Origin: Thalassotalea sp. LPB0316 | GTDB taxonomy: Bacteria; Pseudomonadota; Gammaproteobacteria; Enterobacterales; Alteromonadaceae | Reading direction: 5' to 3' | Assembly (NCBI RefSeq): GCF_014898095.1 | Contig: NZ_CP062946.1 | Span: 3,348,001-3,412,000 of the forward strand | Length of the DNA stretch: 64,000 nucleotides | Shown here: positions 1 through 9,409 of the stretch, piece by piece | How positions within the stretch are numbered: position 1 is the stretch's first letter | Layout: each line of letters opens with the position of its first letter | Made by a program: the position numbers and the translations under genes | The notes under the pieces: model-generated | The model's input: the letters and a program-made list of their open reading frames with translations, nothing else | What the model was told of the DNA's origin: nothing | Database searches by the model: none

Positions 1-1648
1 TGACTGTGTTAACGCGTTCATTCACTTGAATTGGCGCGCTCGCCATACCTTGGTGAGCAAACGCTTCACCTATTTTCACCGTATCGTTAACAATGAACTC
101 ACCACCATTAACCAAAATAACACCCGAGTCACCGACTTGACCACCCGACTCAGCATAAAAAGTTGTATGATCTAATACCACAACACCTTTTTGACCGGCT
201 TCAATCTTATCAACAGATTGACCTTCAACAAACAGCTCAACAACAGTCGCGTTGGCCTCGTTTCTAGTATAGCCCTTAAAATCAGTGACATGAGCAGATT
301 TTAACTGTTCATTGTAGTCAGTACCAAATTGACTAGCTTGCTGTGCGCGTTCACGTTGTAAACCCATCGCTACATCAAAGCCGTTGTGATCTATGTACAA
401 CGCACGCTCTCTGGCGATATCAGCTGTCAAATCTGCTGGGAAGCCATAGGTGTCATACAGTTTAAATACATCATCGCCGCTGACTGTATCACCTTCAAGA
501 TTTGTTAAAATGTCTTCTAATAAAGCCATCCCGCGATCAAGCGTGCGACCAAACTGCTCTTCTTCAATGCGTAGCATCTTCTCAATAATTGCTTGGTGCT
601 TAATTAGCTCTGGGTAAGCTTGCCCCATAGTTTCAACGAGTGCAGCCACCAACTTGTGGAAAAAATGCGATTTGGCTTCTAATTTATGACCATGACGAAC
701 CGCGCGGCGAATAATACGGCGAAGCACATAGCCACGACCTTCATTTGACGGCATAACACCATCAGCTATTAGGAAACTACATGAACGAATGTGATCAGCA
801 ATGACCCGCAAAGATTTATGCTCTAAATCATTGCATTCTAATAAATGCGCTGCGGCTTTAATTAAGTGTTGGAATGTATCAATTTCATAGTTGCTGTGAA
901 CGCCTTGCATAATCGCAGCAATTCGCTCTAAGCCCATACCTGTATCAACTGACGGCTTAGGCAGTGGTTCCATCGTACCGTCGGCTTGACGGTTGTATTG
1001 CATGAAAACTAAGTTCCAGATTTCAATGAAGCGATCACCATCTTCTTCCGGAGAGCCCGGAGGTCCCCCCCAAATGTGTTCACCGTGATCATAAAAAATT
1101 TCAGTACAAGGACCACAAGGACCTGTATCGCCCATTGACCAGAAGTTGTCTGATTCAAACTGCTTACTTGGCAACTTATCACCGATGCGAATAATGCGAT
1201 CTTTTGGGACGCCTATCTCATTGGCCCAGTAATCAAACGCTTCTTGGTCTGATTCATAAGTTGTCACTAAAAGTTTTTCTTCTGGCAACCCTAAGACTTT
1301 TGTCAAAAATTCCCATGCGAAACTAATCGCGTCTTCTTTAAAGTAATCACCAAAACTAAAGTTACCCAACATTTCAAAAAATGTATGGTGACGCGCAGTA
1401 TAACCGACGTTTTCTAGGTCATTATGCTTACCACCGGCGCGCACGCAGCGCTGCGATGAGGTTGCCCTCGTGTAACTTCTTTTTTCTGCACCTAAGAACA
1501 CGTCTTTAAAAGGCACCATACCGGCATTGGTGAATAATAATGTTGCATCATTGCCGGGAACTAATGAGCTACTATCAACAACTTGATGGCGCTTCGATGC
1601 AAAAAAATCTAAAAATGCCTGACGAATTTCGGCACTTGTTTTGATCAT
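1..1648 (-). CDS. alaS: Alanyl-tRNA synthetase, 5' part (runs off window)
   Basis: Charges tRNA-Ala with alanine in the cytoplasm. About 549 N-terminal residues are present; the C-terminal part lies beyond the left edge. Translation starts [16 protein letters not shown] and contains the class II catalytic core, with motif-like stretches [19 protein letters not shown] and [18 protein letters not shown], then [11 protein letters not shown] and the start of the editing-side region ([13 protein letters not shown]). The ATG lies at 1646-1648, just downstream of recX, so recX-alaS is probably one transcript, the usual gammaproteobacterial order. Identification is secure; only the truncation by the window limits it. 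Confidence 0.97.
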   Translation of the reverse strand, partial: MIKTSAEIRQAFLDFFASKRHQVVDSSSLVPGNDATLLFTNAGMVPFKDVFLGAEKRSYTRATSSQRCVRAGGKHNDLENVGYTARHHTFFEMLGNFSFGDYFKEDAISFAWEFLTKVLGLPEEKLLVTTYESDQEAFDYWANEIGVPKDRIIRIGDKLPSKQFESDNFWSMGDTGPCGPCTEIFYDHGEHIWGGPPGSPEEDGDRFIEIWNLVFMQYNRQADGTMEPLPKPSVDTGMGLERIAAIMQGVHSNYEIDTFQHLIKAAAHLLECNDLEHKSLRVIADHIRSCSFLIADGVMPSNEGRGYVLRRIIRRAVRHGHKLEAKSHFFHKLVAALVETMGQAYPELIKHQAIIEKMLRIEEEQFGRTLDRGMALLEDILTNLEGDTVSGDDVFKLYDTYGFPADLTADIARERALYIDHNGFDVAMGLQRERAQQASQFGTDYNEQLKSAHVTDFKGYTRNEANATVVELFVEGQSVDKIEAGQKGVVVLDHTTFYAESGGQVGDSGVILVNGGEFIVNDTVKIGEAFAHQGMASAPIQVNERVNTV

Positions 1649-1670
1649 GGTGATACCCACTTCTTTTTAA

Positions 1671-2108
1671 TTAACTTAATGACAATACTGAGGCGATTTC
1701 GTCATAGGAAAAGCCACGAGCTTGTAAAAATCGAATTCGTTTTGCTTTGTCTTTGGGATCTTTAATGGCGACGTCGCCATACTTTTTCAAGTACGTTTGT
1801 TCTACCAACGCGAACCAATCTACCGGTTCGTCTTGATAAGCTAGGCGCTCAATATCGCTCGAGATCCCTTTTTGTTTAAGTTCATTTTGAATATAAAACT
1901 GACCGTATCCGCGCGACACCCGATTGCGAATAATACTCTGTGCTGCGCGAAACTGGCTTTGATAGTTGTTATCTACCAAAAACCTGATCACCTCATCAAT
2001 TTCCTCTGCTTCAAAGCCTTTATTCTTGAGCTTTTGTACGAGCTCTTTTTGCGTGTGTTCACGGCGAGCTAAATAGGAAATTGCCTGATGTAATATATCT
2101 TTATTCAA
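1671..2108 (-). CDS. recX: RecX, regulator of RecA
   Basis: Small helical protein of 145 residues that in other bacteria binds RecA filaments and limits recombinase and coprotease activity. Typical RecX features are visible: ISYLARREHTQKELVQKL near the N-terminus, then the three-helix repeats with YGQFYIQNELKQKGIS and a C-terminal KAKRIRFLQARGFSYDEI. It ends 22 bp before alaS. The apparent start is TTG at 2106-2108 without a clear Shine-Dalgarno, so the exact start is uncertain. Unlike the classic recA-recX-alaS arrangement, recA is not directly upstream; a divergent lipoprotein gene is there instead, and I see no LexA box in the 220 bp between them. Confidence 0.93.
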   Translation of the reverse strand: MNKDILHQAISYLARREHTQKELVQKLKNKGFEAEEIDEVIRFLVDNNYQSQFRAAQSIIRNRVSRGYGQFYIQNELKQKGISSDIERLAYQDEPVDWFALVEQTYLKKYGDVAIKDPKDKAKRIRFLQARGFSYDEIASVLSLS

Positions 2109-2330
2109 AAACTTTAAAAGCTGACTAAATTTAATACGTTATTCTAACTAAAAACACGACCTAAATAACAGCTTTAAAACTCAAGAATATAAATTATGCT
2201 AAATAAGCTAGAAATTATGGCAAATTATCGCAATTAGCACAGATTCCCTTTTACTTTGTGTTAACAATCGCGCAATATTAGAAAGAGATACAAAATACAA
2301 AAATAATACAAATATTACACAAGGATGAAT

Positions 2331-4310
2331 ATGAAAGTTCAACTTACCCCTTTGACTTCATTTTTTATCGCACTTTTACTTTCGACATTATTGACAGCCT
2401 GCGGTGGTTCCTCGAGTAACAATGGCACGAGCTACCGAGTCAGTGTTGATCAATCAGCAATCGAATTCATCAACGAAGCGGGCACTGAGTCTGACGAAAC
2501 CATCGCTGTTAATGTCAGTTACTCCGGCAAAGGACTGTTAGTTGGCATTCCAAATGACGGTAGCATCCCGCCTTGGTTAAATTATCAAATTACCGAATTA
2601 ACAGACTCAACCGCGGTAATTGAATTTAGATTAGCCCAAGAAGATGTCATCGGCCCTGAGACATATACCACCCAAATTCGCGTAAGTAGTGGCGACATTG
2701 AAAATAGCCAATTCGTTCACACAGATATTAATGTCAGCCTGAGTATTTGGCAGTTATCGATTGACGACACGCCTGTTAGCTTGACGGCAACGAAAGGCAA
2801 CACCTCAACTGACGAATTTGACATACGATTAATTGCGAGCAATACCGATTACACGATTAGTAGCGATCTCGATTGGTTGTCTTTTAGTACAACTGAAGCG
2901 CAAGGCAGCGGCGAGCTTGAAACCATAACTGCGACGGCAGATTACTCAGTAATTGAAAATGCCGGTTTTATTGAAGGCTCAATTACATTAACAGAAAGTA
3001 CGGGCGGCTCATCTCAAACCATTGACGTAGCCCTAGCACTTGACGAGCTTTACTTAACCACGAGCCAATCTTCGGTAAGTTTTGTCAAAACAGCTAATAC
3101 TGAGTTTTTGAGCCAACAAGTTGCCATCCACTCAAATGCTGAATCATCGTTAGACTGGCAAGCAAGTAGCGACGCGAGTTGGTTAACGTTAACACCGTCA
3201 AGTGATGGTACTGCATTAACAATTACGGCTGATGAAAGCTCAGTTACGGCTGAAAGTCTAGCACAAGCGCAAGTCACTATTACTACAGATGGCGCATTAT
3301 CAGCGCAATCAGCGGTGATTGAGGTCGCACTTTATCACAGCGCTGCAACGTTAGCCGATTCAGACACGATTACGCCAATAACGGTTAATGCCGATGGATT
3401 AGCGGTTAACCCGCTAATCCCTTACGTGTATCTAGCGGTTGATAATACGATTCGAGTTTATCACCAATATACGCTAAACCTTGAAGCGACTTTATCGGTT
3501 GCACAAGCAGGGCTCAGTGTTGAAAACCTGATCACATCAAAAGATGGTAAGCATTTATTCGCTATGGCAACTGAAACCACAACAGATGGTGACGGCAATG
3601 AAATAACGACAACCTTCCACTACCACATCGATTTAGCCACCAATGCTATCACCGAACTCACCGATGCTGATATTAGCGGTAAACCGGTTGAGCACATGGT
3701 GATTAGTGGTCGCGATTTTATTGTCACTGATGCGATGGAATTTGCCGCGTTAAACTTATCGCTCATCCATCAAGATCCTAATACCTTAACCATAGATAAC
3801 CTTGATTTTGCTAACGCGACTAATGCCTTGTACATCACGACAGGTGGTGCTGATTTAATCAGATTTACCGCACAAGTAAACGACTTTAGCGACACTATGA
3901 TTGAATTGAGTTTTGATCAAAGTTATCGCCCTGAAAACGGTGGCAATACTGCACTATTTGATATTGTCGTGGACGATAGCGACAATAATGTATACCTGTT
4001 AAACGGCACAACAGATTGGCTCAGTTTTGACGGTGAAAGCTTTATCGACAATGGCCGATTAAATACCGGTGAAAACCTCTCGACCTTAGGCATGGTTGCA
4101 ACACAAAATAAACAACCGATGATTTTACGCGCAGATGCCACACCTAGCGTATTTTTAGAAGGTTACAACTCTGAGCAGAGCCAAGTAAGCCAAACCACGG
4201 CATTAACCTTATTGCCAACAATTATCGATATTGACGGTTCAGGTACCCGCTACATTAACTATATTGAAGCCTTAAACACTGTTGTTTTCTACCGTGTTAC
4301 CCCACTTTAA
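2331..4310 (+). CDS. Large surface or periplasmic lipoprotein with BACON-like repeats
   Basis: About 659 residues. A signal peptide ends in the lipobox LLTAC, so the mature protein should start with a lipid-modified Cys followed by a Gly/Ser/Asn linker. The first half has repeated beta-sandwich-like segments with the pattern W-L-(S/T)-(F/L)-...-(I/L)-T-(V/A), seen near DWLSFSTTEAQGSG and SWLTLTPSSDG, which resemble BACON-type modules. The second half (from about residue 340) looks like a beta-propeller (TIRVYHQYTLNLEATL, SKDGKHLFAM). The substrate is unknown; carbohydrate or surface adhesion is only a guess from the fold. A start at 2325 is possible, but AAGGA at 2321-2325 is better spaced for the ATG at 2331. 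Confidence 0.75.
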   Translation: MKVQLTPLTSFFIALLLSTLLTACGGSSSNNGTSYRVSVDQSAIEFINEAGTESDETIAVNVSYSGKGLLVGIPNDGSIPPWLNYQITELTDSTAVIEFRLAQEDVIGPETYTTQIRVSSGDIENSQFVHTDINVSLSIWQLSIDDTPVSLTATKGNTSTDEFDIRLIASNTDYTISSDLDWLSFSTTEAQGSGELETITATADYSVIENAGFIEGSITLTESTGGSSQTIDVALALDELYLTTSQSSVSFVKTANTEFLSQQVAIHSNAESSLDWQASSDASWLTLTPSSDGTALTITADESSVTAESLAQAQVTITTDGALSAQSAVIEVALYHSAATLADSDTITPITVNADGLAVNPLIPYVYLAVDNTIRVYHQYTLNLEATLSVAQAGLSVENLITSKDGKHLFAMATETTTDGDGNEITTTFHYHIDLATNAITELTDADISGKPVEHMVISGRDFIVTDAMEFAALNLSLIHQDPNTLTIDNLDFANATNALYITTGGADLIRFTAQVNDFSDTMIELSFDQSYRPENGGNTALFDIVVDDSDNNVYLLNGTTDWLSFDGESFIDNGRLNTGENLSTLGMVATQNKQPMILRADATPSVFLEGYNSEQSQVSQTTALTLLPTIIDIDGSGTRYINYIEALNTVVFYRVTPL

Positions 4311-4331
4311 ATAGCTCCTGTTTAATGAAAA

Positions 4332-4358
4332 AACCTAACGTACGCGTTAGGTTTTTTT
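4332..4358. terminator. Bidirectional rho-independent terminator
   Basis: A 9-bp perfect stem AACCTAACG/CGTTAGGTT with a 4-nt loop, followed by a run of T on the plus strand and preceded by a run of A (T on the minus strand). It sits between the convergent lipoprotein and hybrid kinase genes and can stop transcription from both sides. Confidence 0.9.
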
Positions 4359-4413
4359 ATGTTTTCATTTAACTGTTACACCAATTAAAACTTATGTTTT
4401 ATGATGCCCAAAA

Positions 4414-7400
4414 CTAACCTTGGGTTGTGTTACTCGTTTCTAACGCGTGTAACTTTTTCGACAGCTCCAATATGGTAAACGGTTTAGTCAGCCTTTCGCT
4501 ATACAACGCTTGAGGCACGGTGGAGGTATCAATAGAGTCACTATAACCACTCATCAATTGAATTTTACATTGAGGAAAGTTATCCAAAACATAACGGGCT
4601 AAATCAATACCCGATTTCCCCGGCATCATAATATCGGTTAAAACCACATCGATATCGGACTTGTGTAAAATATCAATAGCTTGTTCAGCAGAGTTTGCAA
4701 CGTTAACGTGATAGCCTAATTTTGCTAACTCCAACTCAAACAAGCTCGTCAGCGCTTTTTCATCATCAACAACTAATACATTGCCCTGCCCCATCAAGTA
4801 TTGATCAGGCACTTTATCCTCTTTAACACTAGCAGATGGTTGTGATAAGACAGGGAAATAAAGTTTAAAAACGGTGCCTTCGCCAATTTTACTCTCAACA
4901 ACTATGGTCCCTTGACTGCGTTGGATAAAGCCATGGACTTGAGCTAAGCCTAAACCAGTGCCTTCTCGGCCTTTAGTTGTAAAAAATGGATCAAATAACC
5001 GCTTTAGAATGTCAGGCTCAATACCAGCGCCTGAATCTTTTATTTTTAAGCAGGTGTATTCTCCCACCGGGACAGGGATCAAACTTTGGGCATTTTCATC
5101 TAAGTATTCTGTGGATGTACTTATCACTAAGTTCCCCTGCCCAGACATTGCATGCTTGGCATTAATAATTAAATTCAAAATGGCATTTTCAAGCTCAAAC
5201 GGATCAACTTTGATCAAGGTTGATTTCGCCTGATACTGATAAGTTACTTTAACTTGTTGTGACGCCGCTTTTTCAATCATCAGTTGCTTTTCATCGAGCA
5301 AGCCATTGAGATCTAATACCACCGAATTCTCTTCTTTTTTCGATGCAAACGACAGCAACTCTTTTGATAATACTCTTGCACGATCACCTGCATTCAAAAT
5401 TTGCTCTAAGTAAGTCGCCGTTTCACCTTCAGCCTTTTGCTTAAGTAATTCACTGTAGCCCATGATAATACCTAAAATATTATTAAAATCATGGACTACA
5501 CCACCCGTTAGCTGTCCAAGTGCTTCCATCTTTTGGCTATGGAGTAATTGCTTTTCTTGAATTTTCTCTAGCGAAACATCGACGACTGTTACCAAAAAGC
5601 GCTTTTCCTTGCCGTCGTGAGGCAAGTTAACGAAATTAAATCGGACGGGGAACTCACTTTTATCTTTTTTAACCGCGATTGCTTCATGGCTTTTAGTCAA
5701 GTTTTTAGTCGCGTCCTCAGTCAGAAATTTCTCTACAACATTTTGGCCATCTCGCGTGTTGAGGTTTGACAGTAAAACAGCCGCCGGTTGGTTAAGTATT
5801 TCTCTCTCCGTGTAACCAAACATAGCGACTGCAGCGCGATTAAATGACAATATTTTACCGCTTTCATCGAGTGACAAAACACCTTCTTTCATGTTGTCAA
5901 TTATCATCGATTGTTCAGCTTGTTGACTAATTAACTTACTCTTAATTTGTCTACGCTCATGCGAATACATCAACTGACAAGCAAGCCCTGCAATGATATT
6001 GACGTAATTTTCCTCTTCGGGCAGCCATTGGCGATTTTCGCCAACGTGTTCTGCACACACAACGCCTTTTAATTGCCCGCCCTGAATAATACCAGCATCT
6101 AACATTGAACGAATATTTAATGGTTTGAGGTAGCCCTCTAAAAACTCTTGAGTATGTGGGTGACTGCGAGCGTCGGTAGCACTAATGCGAGTATAAGAAG
6201 TTAAGGCGTTAAAATAGGCTGGGTAGTCACTTTTTGACAACACGTTACCGCGTTCAAAGTAGTTTTTGTCAAGGTCGTATAGGGCGTGACAAACGAGCTT
6301 TGAGTCATCATCTGAAAACAACCATATGCTAAAGCGACGAACATTTAAGGCTTCACAACCGGCTTTGGCGATTTCATATATCGCAGTTTGCCATGCACCA
6401 GAAATAAAACTTTCAGACTGCGTTAGATTTGCAAGAGCCTGCGCTTGAATAGCAACTTGCTTTTGTGCTGCCAGTTTATTGTAGAAGTTAACCTCCAACT
6501 GCTTTTGCGCTTCTTGTTTTTTATTGCGGTCGTTAATGCCAACTAAGACACTAGCCACGGTACTAATCAAATTATCTTGCTCAGCGATGTGTTTCTTCGT
6601 TTCACTACCATCTCTATCGCTATCACATAAGAATAAGATAGCGATATCTTCATTGCCTTTTTGAATAGGAATAATGGTGCATCGTTTGTTTGCGCTATTA
6701 TCAGTTTGTTGTATTTCACCAACATAAGGCATCGTTTGAGCTTCTATGAAACGTTCCAATTGATACAAATCGAAGCATTGGTGGAATGACTGATGTGACT
6801 TGGAGTCATAGCTCGTCAATACATCAAGATTAGATAAACTACCATTGACTTTAAACAGTATCCCCTTTTTGAAATCATATTCACCAATAAACAATCGAAT
6901 AATTTCTCGATAGAGCTGCTCATCGCCTTCACCGGCTATAAACTTTTGTTGGATGTTTTTAATCAAAAAAAGCTGTTTACTTTTAACGGCTTCAAGCTGT
7001 TGAGTTTGTGATTGAATTGACCACAAAATCATCATCAATGAACAAAACAACAAGAGTAGTACAAGGTTAACCAAAGGAATCGCGTAAATAGCATTAGATG
7101 TTTGCTCTTGAAGGCGGGCATATTCAATGCCAATGACAAACTTTAGCGACTTGTCATAGAAAGTAAAATCTACAGGATAATATTGAGCAAGAACTTGAGG
7201 ATCAGAAAAGTTCGATTGGCCAAACAACAAAACCTCTTGTGCATTAGTTGTATCGAATAACTCTAATTGCCAACCCAAAGGTAAACTTGCAGACAAATGC
7301 CGACTTATCATGTGCTCTATGTCAATGACCCCAACTACAGTATCAGTCATTGCCTTCGACGCCCCTGCCAATCTCAACGGCGTGATCATTAATGCGCCAA

Positions 7401-8529
7401 AGTGCTGATTTTGCACTAGTCGAATGGTATCGGTCATTACCGTTCGCTGGTTGACTACGGCCTTATCTATTGCTGCTTTTCGAGCGTTATTACTGTTTAT
7501 ATCAAAGCCAATGGCAGTCGAGTTATTAGCTTCAGGTAAAATATATTTAACCACCATATAACTTGGTCTTGAATCAACATCTTGCTTTAGTTGCTGTTCG
7601 TCGCGTTGATAAACCTTTATTTCTCTACCTAACTCTACTGAGAGCTTAAGCTCAAAACTGGTAACATCCTTCGCTAATACTTGCTGATTATAGCTGATCG
7701 CTAACCAGTCTTTACTTGATAAAAAGGGTTTGACGTAATAGTTGAAGTCAGCATATGACAGTGAAGGATGCTGAGAAAATAGTTCAGCAACAATCTCAAT
7801 ATTACTCTGTAACTGCGCTAAATCGGCTTTAACCTGGTTGGTCACTTCAACTTGGTATTTTTGAACCTTATCATGTACATAGTCATTAACTTCATGCTGA
7901 GATACCGCAACTAATCCCCATGCAACTCCCGTGAAAATAACGATAGGTAAACCAAACTTCAGGTTTGCAACACTCGCTTTTGACTTTTCACTTAACCATT
8001 TAACAAGTAACGGCGTTAAAACGACTATTCCTGATGCATCACCTAACCACCAATACCATGCTTTTACCGCTGCACTTGCTCCATTGAGCTCATAGACTAA
8101 ATGGTGGGTAAGGAACAGACTCATTGGCGCTATCGCAGCCCCCACCGTTAAGGCGACACCGAAAAAGCTCACTAAGCCCTTGGCACTTGAAAAATATTTT
8201 GAGATATCGGATTGTCGTTTTAATAGTATTGCTCGTACCGCAAAAGGCTGAATAATCGTTGTAACTACACTCACCAAATACACAATAATCGGCGTAGGTT
8301 CTGTTGGTAAGTAAAAGTAGTACCAATAGTTGGTGAGTAAGACAGCCACCACAATACTTGGCAGCACTCGGTTACCATAGAACAAGACCGCGGCAAGTGC
8401 TAAACCTGCTGCTGGATATAAACCACTGGCATTGCCACTTAATGGCGTTGATAGCATTAAACCAAGCCATGCGAGTATCAAGTATCCACAAAAAAAATAA
8501 CTATTTAACTTTATGTTGGTTAATAACAT
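4414..8529 (-). CDS. MASE1-CHASE-GAF-GAF-PAS hybrid sensor histidine kinase with receiver
   Basis: A 1371-residue inner-membrane hybrid kinase. N-terminal MASE1-type membrane block (roughly 10-205, with NASGLYPAAGLALAAVLFYG), an extracytoplasmic CHASE-like domain (about 215-480; GFDINSNNARKAAIDKAV and ITPLRLAG), a further membrane segment, two GAF-like domains (about 525-680 and 715-875), PAS (about 885-1000; NRAAVAMFGYTEREIL), HisKA with the phospho-acceptor His in VVHDFNNILG, HATPase (DSGAGI, FFTTKGREGTGLGLA), and a C-terminal receiver (VVDDEKA, phospho-Asp in LTDIMMPGKSG). It probably integrates an external ligand and a cytoplasmic signal. It is divergent from the HTH-receiver gene and shares its control region with CGATTNAATCG boxes; a phosphotransfer partnership is inferred, not shown. 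Confidence 0.92.
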   Translation of the reverse strand: MLLTNIKLNSYFFCGYLILAWLGLMLSTPLSGNASGLYPAAGLALAAVLFYGNRVLPSIVVAVLLTNYWYYFYLPTEPTPIIVYLVSVVTTIIQPFAVRAILLKRQSDISKYFSSAKGLVSFFGVALTVGAAIAPMSLFLTHHLVYELNGASAAVKAWYWWLGDASGIVVLTPLLVKWLSEKSKASVANLKFGLPIVIFTGVAWGLVAVSQHEVNDYVHDKVQKYQVEVTNQVKADLAQLQSNIEIVAELFSQHPSLSYADFNYYVKPFLSSKDWLAISYNQQVLAKDVTSFELKLSVELGREIKVYQRDEQQLKQDVDSRPSYMVVKYILPEANNSTAIGFDINSNNARKAAIDKAVVNQRTVMTDTIRLVQNQHFGALMITPLRLAGASKAMTDTVVGVIDIEHMISRHLSASLPLGWQLELFDTTNAQEVLLFGQSNFSDPQVLAQYYPVDFTFYDKSLKFVIGIEYARLQEQTSNAIYAIPLVNLVLLLLFCSLMMILWSIQSQTQQLEAVKSKQLFLIKNIQQKFIAGEGDEQLYREIIRLFIGEYDFKKGILFKVNGSLSNLDVLTSYDSKSHQSFHQCFDLYQLERFIEAQTMPYVGEIQQTDNSANKRCTIIPIQKGNEDIAILFLCDSDRDGSETKKHIAEQDNLISTVASVLVGINDRNKKQEAQKQLEVNFYNKLAAQKQVAIQAQALANLTQSESFISGAWQTAIYEIAKAGCEALNVRRFSIWLFSDDDSKLVCHALYDLDKNYFERGNVLSKSDYPAYFNALTSYTRISATDARSHPHTQEFLEGYLKPLNIRSMLDAGIIQGGQLKGVVCAEHVGENRQWLPEEENYVNIIAGLACQLMYSHERRQIKSKLISQQAEQSMIIDNMKEGVLSLDESGKILSFNRAAVAMFGYTEREILNQPAAVLLSNLNTRDGQNVVEKFLTEDATKNLTKSHEAIAVKKDKSEFPVRFNFVNLPHDGKEKRFLVTVVDVSLEKIQEKQLLHSQKMEALGQLTGGVVHDFNNILGIIMGYSELLKQKAEGETATYLEQILNAGDRARVLSKELLSFASKKEENSVVLDLNGLLDEKQLMIEKAASQQVKVTYQYQAKSTLIKVDPFELENAILNLIINAKHAMSGQGNLVISTSTEYLDENAQSLIPVPVGEYTCLKIKDSGAGIEPDILKRLFDPFFTTKGREGTGLGLAQVHGFIQRSQGTIVVESKIGEGTVFKLYFPVLSQPSASVKEDKVPDQYLMGQGNVLVVDDEKALTSLFELELAKLGYHVNVANSAEQAIDILHKSDIDVVLTDIMMPGKSGIDLARYVLDNFPQCKIQLMSGYSDSIDTSTVPQALYSERLTKPFTILELSKKLHALETSNTTQG

Positions 8530-8585
8530 ATGTATTGCTCACTGTGGTCATTTCATCTCTAAACATGAAACAAACGACTAAAAAT

Positions 8586-8649
8586 CGATTAATACGATAT
8601 ACTCATTTACAAAACATAGCAAACAATTTCGATTAAATCGATATAATCG
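8586..8649. promoter_or_regulatory. Palindromic operator-like boxes between kinase and HTH-receiver genes
   Basis: The box at 8630-8649 is CGATTAAATCG, 4 nt, AATCG. A weaker copy (CGATTAATACG then ATAT) starts at 8586. The same 20-bp architecture recurs at 9381-9400 in front of the chemoreceptor gene. The 8630 box overlaps a TATAAT at 8642-8647; a second possible promoter (TTGAAT 8651-8656, TATAAT 8672-8677) lies just downstream. The likely binder is the HTH-receiver protein encoded next door, but this is inference. Confidence 0.6.
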
Positions 8650-8718
8650 CTTGAATAATTCCACTCATGGTTATAATATCTTCTTCAGTGTAAAACCAAG
8701 CGTAGATTGAACTACCTG

Positions 8719-9285
8719 ATGAGTAATCAAGATATTTTAACCCCGACAGAAGCTGCAAAACTTTTAATGATTTCACCTGTCACCCTACGACAGTGGGCGC
8801 AAAAAAATAAGATCAAGTCTCATACCACATTGGGTGGGCATCGTCGGTTTTTTTATGCTGATATTGTCAATTTTGCCAAGAAAGAAAATATAACCCTCAA
8901 TCAAGGAAACGGCGATCAAGCCTTATCTGTTAAAAATATCCTTGTCGTAGATGATGACAAGCCATTTGCACAACTTTTTGAAACGGTATTGAAAAGCCAT
9001 AACGAAAGCTGGAATGTAGTCGTTTGTCACGATGGCTTTGAAGCTGGCATCAAAACTCAACAGCTGCGACCAGATATTATTTTTGTCGATTTAATGTTGC
9101 CAGGGATCCTCGGTGACGAACTATGCCGCAATATCAAATCCAACCCTGAGTTATCTTCAATTCGAATCATCGGTATGACAGGTAACATGCAAACCGAAAA
9201 CATTAATAGTTTTTTAAAAGCTGGTGCCGAAGCCGTTATTGGTAAGCCACTAGATTTTGAACAGCTTTTTTCTCTTTTAAAATAA
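8719..9285 (+). CDS. MerR/excisionase-like HTH fused to a receiver domain
   Basis: About 188 residues. Residues 5-60 form a MerR/BldC-type winged helix (LTPTEAAKLLMISPVTLRQW, then TLGGHRRFFYADI). Residues 75-188 are a response-regulator receiver with the acidic pair VVDDDKP, phospho-Asp in FVDLMLPG, Thr in GMTG and Lys in IGKPLD. The DNA-binding domain is N-terminal, the reverse of usual response regulators. I chose ATG 8719 over the upstream TTG at 8707. The divergent hybrid kinase is the obvious candidate phosphodonor. Palindromic boxes before this gene and before the following chemoreceptor gene suggest it regulates itself and the downstream signalling genes. Confidence 0.85.
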   Translation: MSNQDILTPTEAAKLLMISPVTLRQWAQKNKIKSHTTLGGHRRFFYADIVNFAKKENITLNQGNGDQALSVKNILVVDDDKPFAQLFETVLKSHNESWNVVVCHDGFEAGIKTQQLRPDIIFVDLMLPGILGDELCRNIKSNPELSSIRIIGMTGNMQTENINSFLKAGAEAVIGKPLDFEQLFSLLK

Positions 9286-9307
9286 CCACACGGATATTCC
9301 TGCCAGC

Positions 9308-9339
9308 TTAGCATGCAAATATTTTTTACTGCATGCTAA
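9308..9339 (+). terminator. Hairpin after HTH-receiver gene
   Basis: A perfect 9-bp inverted repeat TTAGCATGC/GCATGCTAA with a 14-nt loop that itself holds TTTTTT. There is no T-run after the stem, so it may be a weak terminator or an mRNA-stability hairpin rather than a strong intrinsic terminator. Confidence 0.5.
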
Positions 9340-9346
9340 CAAACTC

Positions 9347-9374
9347 TTGACATCGATTTAATCGAATGTATAAT
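9347..9374 (+). promoter_or_regulatory. Near-consensus sigma-70 promoter with operator in the spacer
   Basis: Perfect TTGACA (9347-9352) and TATAAT (9369-9374) separated by 16 bp. The palindrome CGATTTAATCG (9354-9364) lies inside the spacer, a position typical of MerR-class operators, although their spacers are usually 19-20 bp. It should drive the chemoreceptor gene that starts at 9410. Confidence 0.75.
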
Positions 9375-9380
9375 TCGCAA

Positions 9381-9400
9381 CGATTCAATCGTTTTAATCG
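9381..9400 (+). promoter_or_regulatory. Second operator-like box at the transcription start
   Basis: CGATTCAATCG, 4 nt, AATCG: the same layout as the box at 8630-8649. It covers about +1 to +20 of the transcript expected from the promoter just upstream, so a protein bound here would be expected to block transcription. Confidence 0.6.
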
Positions 9401-9409
9401 GTATAACCT

